This document shows positions 60,409 through 64,000 of a stretch of DNA of 64,000 nucleotides, in pieces. The notes below the pieces were generated by a model. The model ran no database searches. It saw only the letters and a program-made list of their open reading frames with translations, and was not told the DNA's origin. Location of the stretch: positions 33,011,101 through 33,075,100 of the forward strand of contig CP099840.1 in the NCBI GenBank assembly GCA_030062745.1. Direction: 5' to 3'. Source of the stretch: Capitulum mitella. Taxonomy: Eukaryota > Arthropoda > Thecostraca > Pollicipedomorpha > Pollicipedidae. A program made the translations under genes and the position numbers. Position 1 is the stretch's first letter. Each line of letters begins with the position of its first letter.

Positions 60409-60722
60409 AAATACGCCATTTATGAGGCACCAGAAACTCGAAACCATGGAAAAACGACGTTCTGTCTTCAGATATCAAGTATCTTTTTCTATAAATATTT
60501 TACAATATCTTCAAAAACTAAGAAAAATATCGATGCGCCAGTGAACGGTCCCTCATGTTAAGCCGGAGGACGGGCCCTGACTCAGAGAGGCGACCGTAAG
60601 GCAAGTCAGGAGAAAACAGGACAGGACCGGTCTGTGGCGGCCTCCGCCGTCCCCCCGACAGACACCGGCGCAAGGTCACCCTGTATCGGACCGCCGACTC
60701 CTCGTCTCCACACAGGGGGTCG

Positions 60723-62371
60723 GCTTTCGACGGAGGTCGCCTCGTTGCGTCGCTACCGACGGTCAAAGTCGCCACACTCGGCCGAAGAGGGCGCTCAATA
60801 AGGCTGACCGTCGACCCGGCTCTGGCTCGCCGCCCGACCGACAGATGTCGCGCCGACCGGCCCGCGACGCTGACGTCACTGCCGTCGGTGACGTCAACGG
60901 CGAGCGGCAGCGCGGCCGGCGCCAGTCAGGTATTCGGCGCCGTTCAAATCACACCTGCCGCCGCCGTCGCCGCCGGGAGGGCCATTCTCAAGGTGATCCC
61001 CGGCAGAGGCGGTGAATTGGTGGATGGTGCTGCTGTACCAGACCACAGGCGACGCTGATCATCATCAGAGGACAGTGTTGGAATTATCTGTGCAACATCT
61101 CGGCACAAAAACAAGATCCAGCATGCTGTGCGATACGCAGGTTTGGCCTGCAGACAAATAATCAGACTACCTAACTGTGAATAATATGGGAACGTCACGA
61201 CCATGAGCAAAAGGCATAACATTTACCATGTACAATCAACTTCGATGGATTACCAAAGCATGGAAATATATCACATGTGAGTCCAAAGAGATTCAATGCA
61301 TGTATTCAACGTTTCACGATGGCGGAAGACAACATCCACCACGGCAGCTGTATGCAATCGTACGGGATAATCCTCTTAGAGCACGACTAAAGGACTGTTG
61401 CTTGCCTGACAACCAGACGGCCACCATTCACTGGGCCAACTCTGAAGTGGGAAAAACGCAGTTCCAAACAAGCTGCCAAGGACGACCTACATCATACAAC
61501 ACTGAGACAGACCGAACAACTGTGCCACAGCGCAGAAGCCCAACAGTTCAATTCAAGAACGGTTTGTGAATGTACGGTCGGCCCAGGAGAGGCAACGAGA
61601 GATAAAACATAATGCGGTGGGGCATTCTCATGAACTTGAGCTACAAACACTGCTCTAAGACAGGTAACAATATAAACCACCTGGCCCGGGCAAAGGTTAT
61701 ACTGCTGATACTGTGGCACTCTCTTAACAGTGTCATGTCAAACACGGGCAAGTCTGATACGATGGTATGTACAGTATCCACTTCGAGCGAGCACTCATTC
61801 AAACCTTATCGAGATAAGTGGACAGCTCCTAACCACGGTCACAAGATCCCATTCATTATTCTTTGCGTTTGACCCAAGCAGCACACACGAATTAAAGGTC
61901 GCACGTCACATCGTGAAAAAATCGGCGCCCCTGATACACAGATGTGTCACAGATACAGTTTGACTTTTTTCGTCCAAGGTATCATTATGTCCAATCGACT
62001 CACTCGGGTAACGGAGTCAGCGCCCTTAGAGAGAAAGAAAAGGGGCCTCGGACATTAGGCGGACGGAACGCTGCTTAATCGGCCCCCACTGCCGCCATGG
62101 ATATCAGACGTCTGGCGCCACTCCGTCCCCTCGCGAACACCGCATCAAATCGCACACGTTTTTCTATGTAATCACATGAAATTTTACATAGACGACAAGG
62201 AAACTCATACCATCCGAGGATACCAGTAAACATTGGTCGCACTGTCAACATTATATCAAAGAACCCCTTCTATGCACGTCAGCGATAAAGAACCATTCAG
62301 CGTGCAGAATAAGGGAGGTCAAGCGACAGACTAACTTGAATGTGAGGCCGAACAAGGCAATGACCCAACTA
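60723..62371. other. Rest of U2 unit 1 spacer
   Basis: A GC-rich stretch at 60590-60930 is followed by AT-richer DNA with only short ORFs. There is no second copy in the window to compare with, because unit 2 is cut at 64000. Confidence 0.5.
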
Positions 62372-64000
62372 TTAAGGGGAGAAACAACCGTACTTGGACG
62401 AAAAAATTACTCTATAAACATTAACGATCATTTTCTGCTTCTAATCACTACAGTCGGAACAAATGTGTGTGACGGGTAATGGTCGTGGTGGTTTCAGGCA
62501 TGTTTAAGGCAAAATACAGAGGCCTAGGTGCCTCAAATCTTCGACCTGGTGTCGATACTCTATGTGAATAGAAATCCACACTGCAATGAGAACTATATCT
62601 TCCAGCATCACTAGCAACAAGCACAACACACTGGAAAGTACGTGGAACATGCTCCGGAATACCGAAGCAAAACAGAACAATGGTCGCTACCATGCCGAGT
62701 ACTGTTCAGATACAGCAGATACCAAAGATAAACAATCGACGTCAACGTAAGGAGACATAGGACCAGCGCAGTGTCTGACAATGAAAGTATCCAGGAAATT
62801 CACCAATGACTGCAGCAGCTCACACGCCTAACACTTGTAGGACAGTCTCCACTACAACAGAATGGTAAAGCGCGTCAAGATACGCCGCAGATACTTCATT
62901 TTAAACCGTGCTTAAACACATTCTGGCCGCAGTGAGCATGATCCACAGACAACACCGGACTCCACCTTCACGATGTGGTCTAACCAAGGAGACACCCGAC
63001 CAACACACGAAGGGAGATCCAACGGACTCATCATACTGCGTCTCAGCATCGCAGACAATCCTTAATCGCAATGGAAACGAATCTCTACCGCACTGGGAGC
63101 TACATCCACCAACACAGAGAGCAGCGAGGACAGCACGGCGCACAGTGCGTGTGGAAATGCTTCAGACCAGCAGGAATAGCCACTAGCTCGAGTAATAGCC
63201 TCCAGACACAGCAGATACCAGATGTAGATACTTGGAAGTCAATGGATGAAGACACACGGCAAAGGAGTCCCATGGTAGCGAGACCTAGACACGGAATTCA
63301 CAGTTGACGAACAGCAAAATAATGCGTTCTACACAAAAACAGTTCCAGGCGATACGTGATAGGTACAACCCGTCCAGTTACTCATCAGATACTTAATTTT
63401 CAGACGTGCTTAAAGTGGGCCGATCCTGGCTGTAGTGCAATGCCAGGCCAACCCGCGGCAGGGCAGGAGCAAGCTCCAGAAACCCCGCCAAAGTTCAAAA
63501 ATCAGTTTAATATTCTGGTCCCCATGTAGGGGACGTATCAGATATTAAGCTGATAAGAACAGATACTACACTTTGATCTTAGCCAAAAGGCCGAGAAGCG
63601 ATACAGATACCAGATACTTTTTGGACTTAAGTCCATTTCCATTATCCTAAGACGCTAACGCAAAAATATTGGGCATCCATTTGCATAAATACGCCATTTA
63701 TGAGGCACCAGAAACTCGAAACCATGGAAAAACGACGTTCTGTCTTCAGATATCAAGTATCTTTTTCTATAAATATTTTACAATATCTTCAAAAACTAAG
63801 AAAAATATCGATGCGCCAGTGAACGGTCCCTCATGTTAAGCCGGAGGACGGGCCCTGACTCAGAGAGGCGACCGTAAGGCAAGTCAGGAGAAAACAGGAC
63901 AGGACCGGTCTGTGGCGGCCTCCGCCGTCCCCCCGACAGACACCGGCGCAAGGTCACCCTGTATCGGACCGCCGACTCCTCGTCTCCACACAGGGGGTCG
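62372..64000. repeat. U2 tandem unit 2 (cut by window edge)
   Basis: Collinear with unit 1 but without the MITE insertions. It supplies the empty site for the insertion at 58025-59227. Confidence 0.93.
63415..63602 (-). ncRNA. U2: U2 small nuclear RNA, second copy
   Basis: The same 188-nt sequence as 60137-60324 with no difference by eye, including the branch-site pairing region, Sm site and 3' hairpins. Upstream and downstream flanks are also nearly identical, so both copies are likely transcribed by RNA polymerase II. Same orientation as the first copy, with starts 3,278 bp apart. Confidence 0.96.

Larger units (their letters stand above)
57889..60722. repeat. U2 tandem unit 1 (seen part matches 62372-64000)
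   Basis: From 57889 to 58024 and from 59228 to 60722 the sequence is collinear with 62372-62507 and 62504-64000. The period is 3,276-3,278 bp after removing the MITE at 58025-59227. Divergence by eye is about 3% at the left, about 11% at 59232-59460, and below 1% from 59461 through the U2 gene to 60722. Confidence 0.93.

Noticed and set aside
1-64000. tRNA or rRNA genes
   Set aside because: No tRNA T-loop/A-box combination or rRNA core sequence was recognised. U2 is the only RNA gene I can support.

Overview
This is a repeat-rich eukaryotic nuclear window, most likely from an arthropod and probably a crustacean. Three things suggest this: a chitin-binding RR-1 cuticle protein gene with a signal-peptide intron, U2 snRNA genes of arthropod type, and an intron-rich DNMT1 gene. 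A barnacle-like genome is a guess only. There are no operons, CRISPR arrays or prokaryotic features. Most long ORFs in the first 40 kb lie in non-coding or GC-rich DNA and were not called as genes.

Layout. 1-20 kb: transposon debris. It holds two copies of a TTAA-flanked piggyBac-like MITE (1-615 and 10046-11252), a head-to-head pair of broken hAT-like transposases (4767-6186), several inverted repeats and perfect hairpins, a 152-bp tandem repeat, and a LINE reverse-transcriptase tail (18258-18464). 20.4-21.6 kb: a complete three-exon RR-1 cuticle protein gene on the minus strand, with a TATA box. 21.6-42 kb: mostly anonymous DNA with two GC-rich islands (30.6-31.5 and 32.9-34.9 kb), a TIR element (24565-25820) and a third complete MITE (36992-38199).

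42.1-56.9 kb: a DNA (cytosine-5) methyltransferase 1 gene (DNMT1) on the minus strand. Twenty-two exons could be placed by homology, splice sites and reading phase. They run from the end of the RFTS domain through the CXXC zinc finger, both BAH domains and the full set of catalytic motifs I-X, to a long repetitive C-terminal tail. The N-terminal exons are not found in the 7 kb upstream.

57-64 kb: two tandem units of about 3.28 kb, each with one U2 snRNA gene on the minus strand. Unit 1 carries a complete 1.2-kb piggyBac-like MITE exactly at a TTAA that is empty in unit 2.

The most unusual feature is in DNMT1. Three independent minisatellites (49.2-50.05, 53.63-53.99 and 55.1-55.92 kb) are each built from a unit that contains one of the gene's own exon-intron junctions, so splice sites are amplified 8 to about 20 times. 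A two-copy 73-bp repeat abuts a fourth junction, and a fragment of a BAH2 exon is also duplicated. All calls come from reading the sequence by eye; no search was run.
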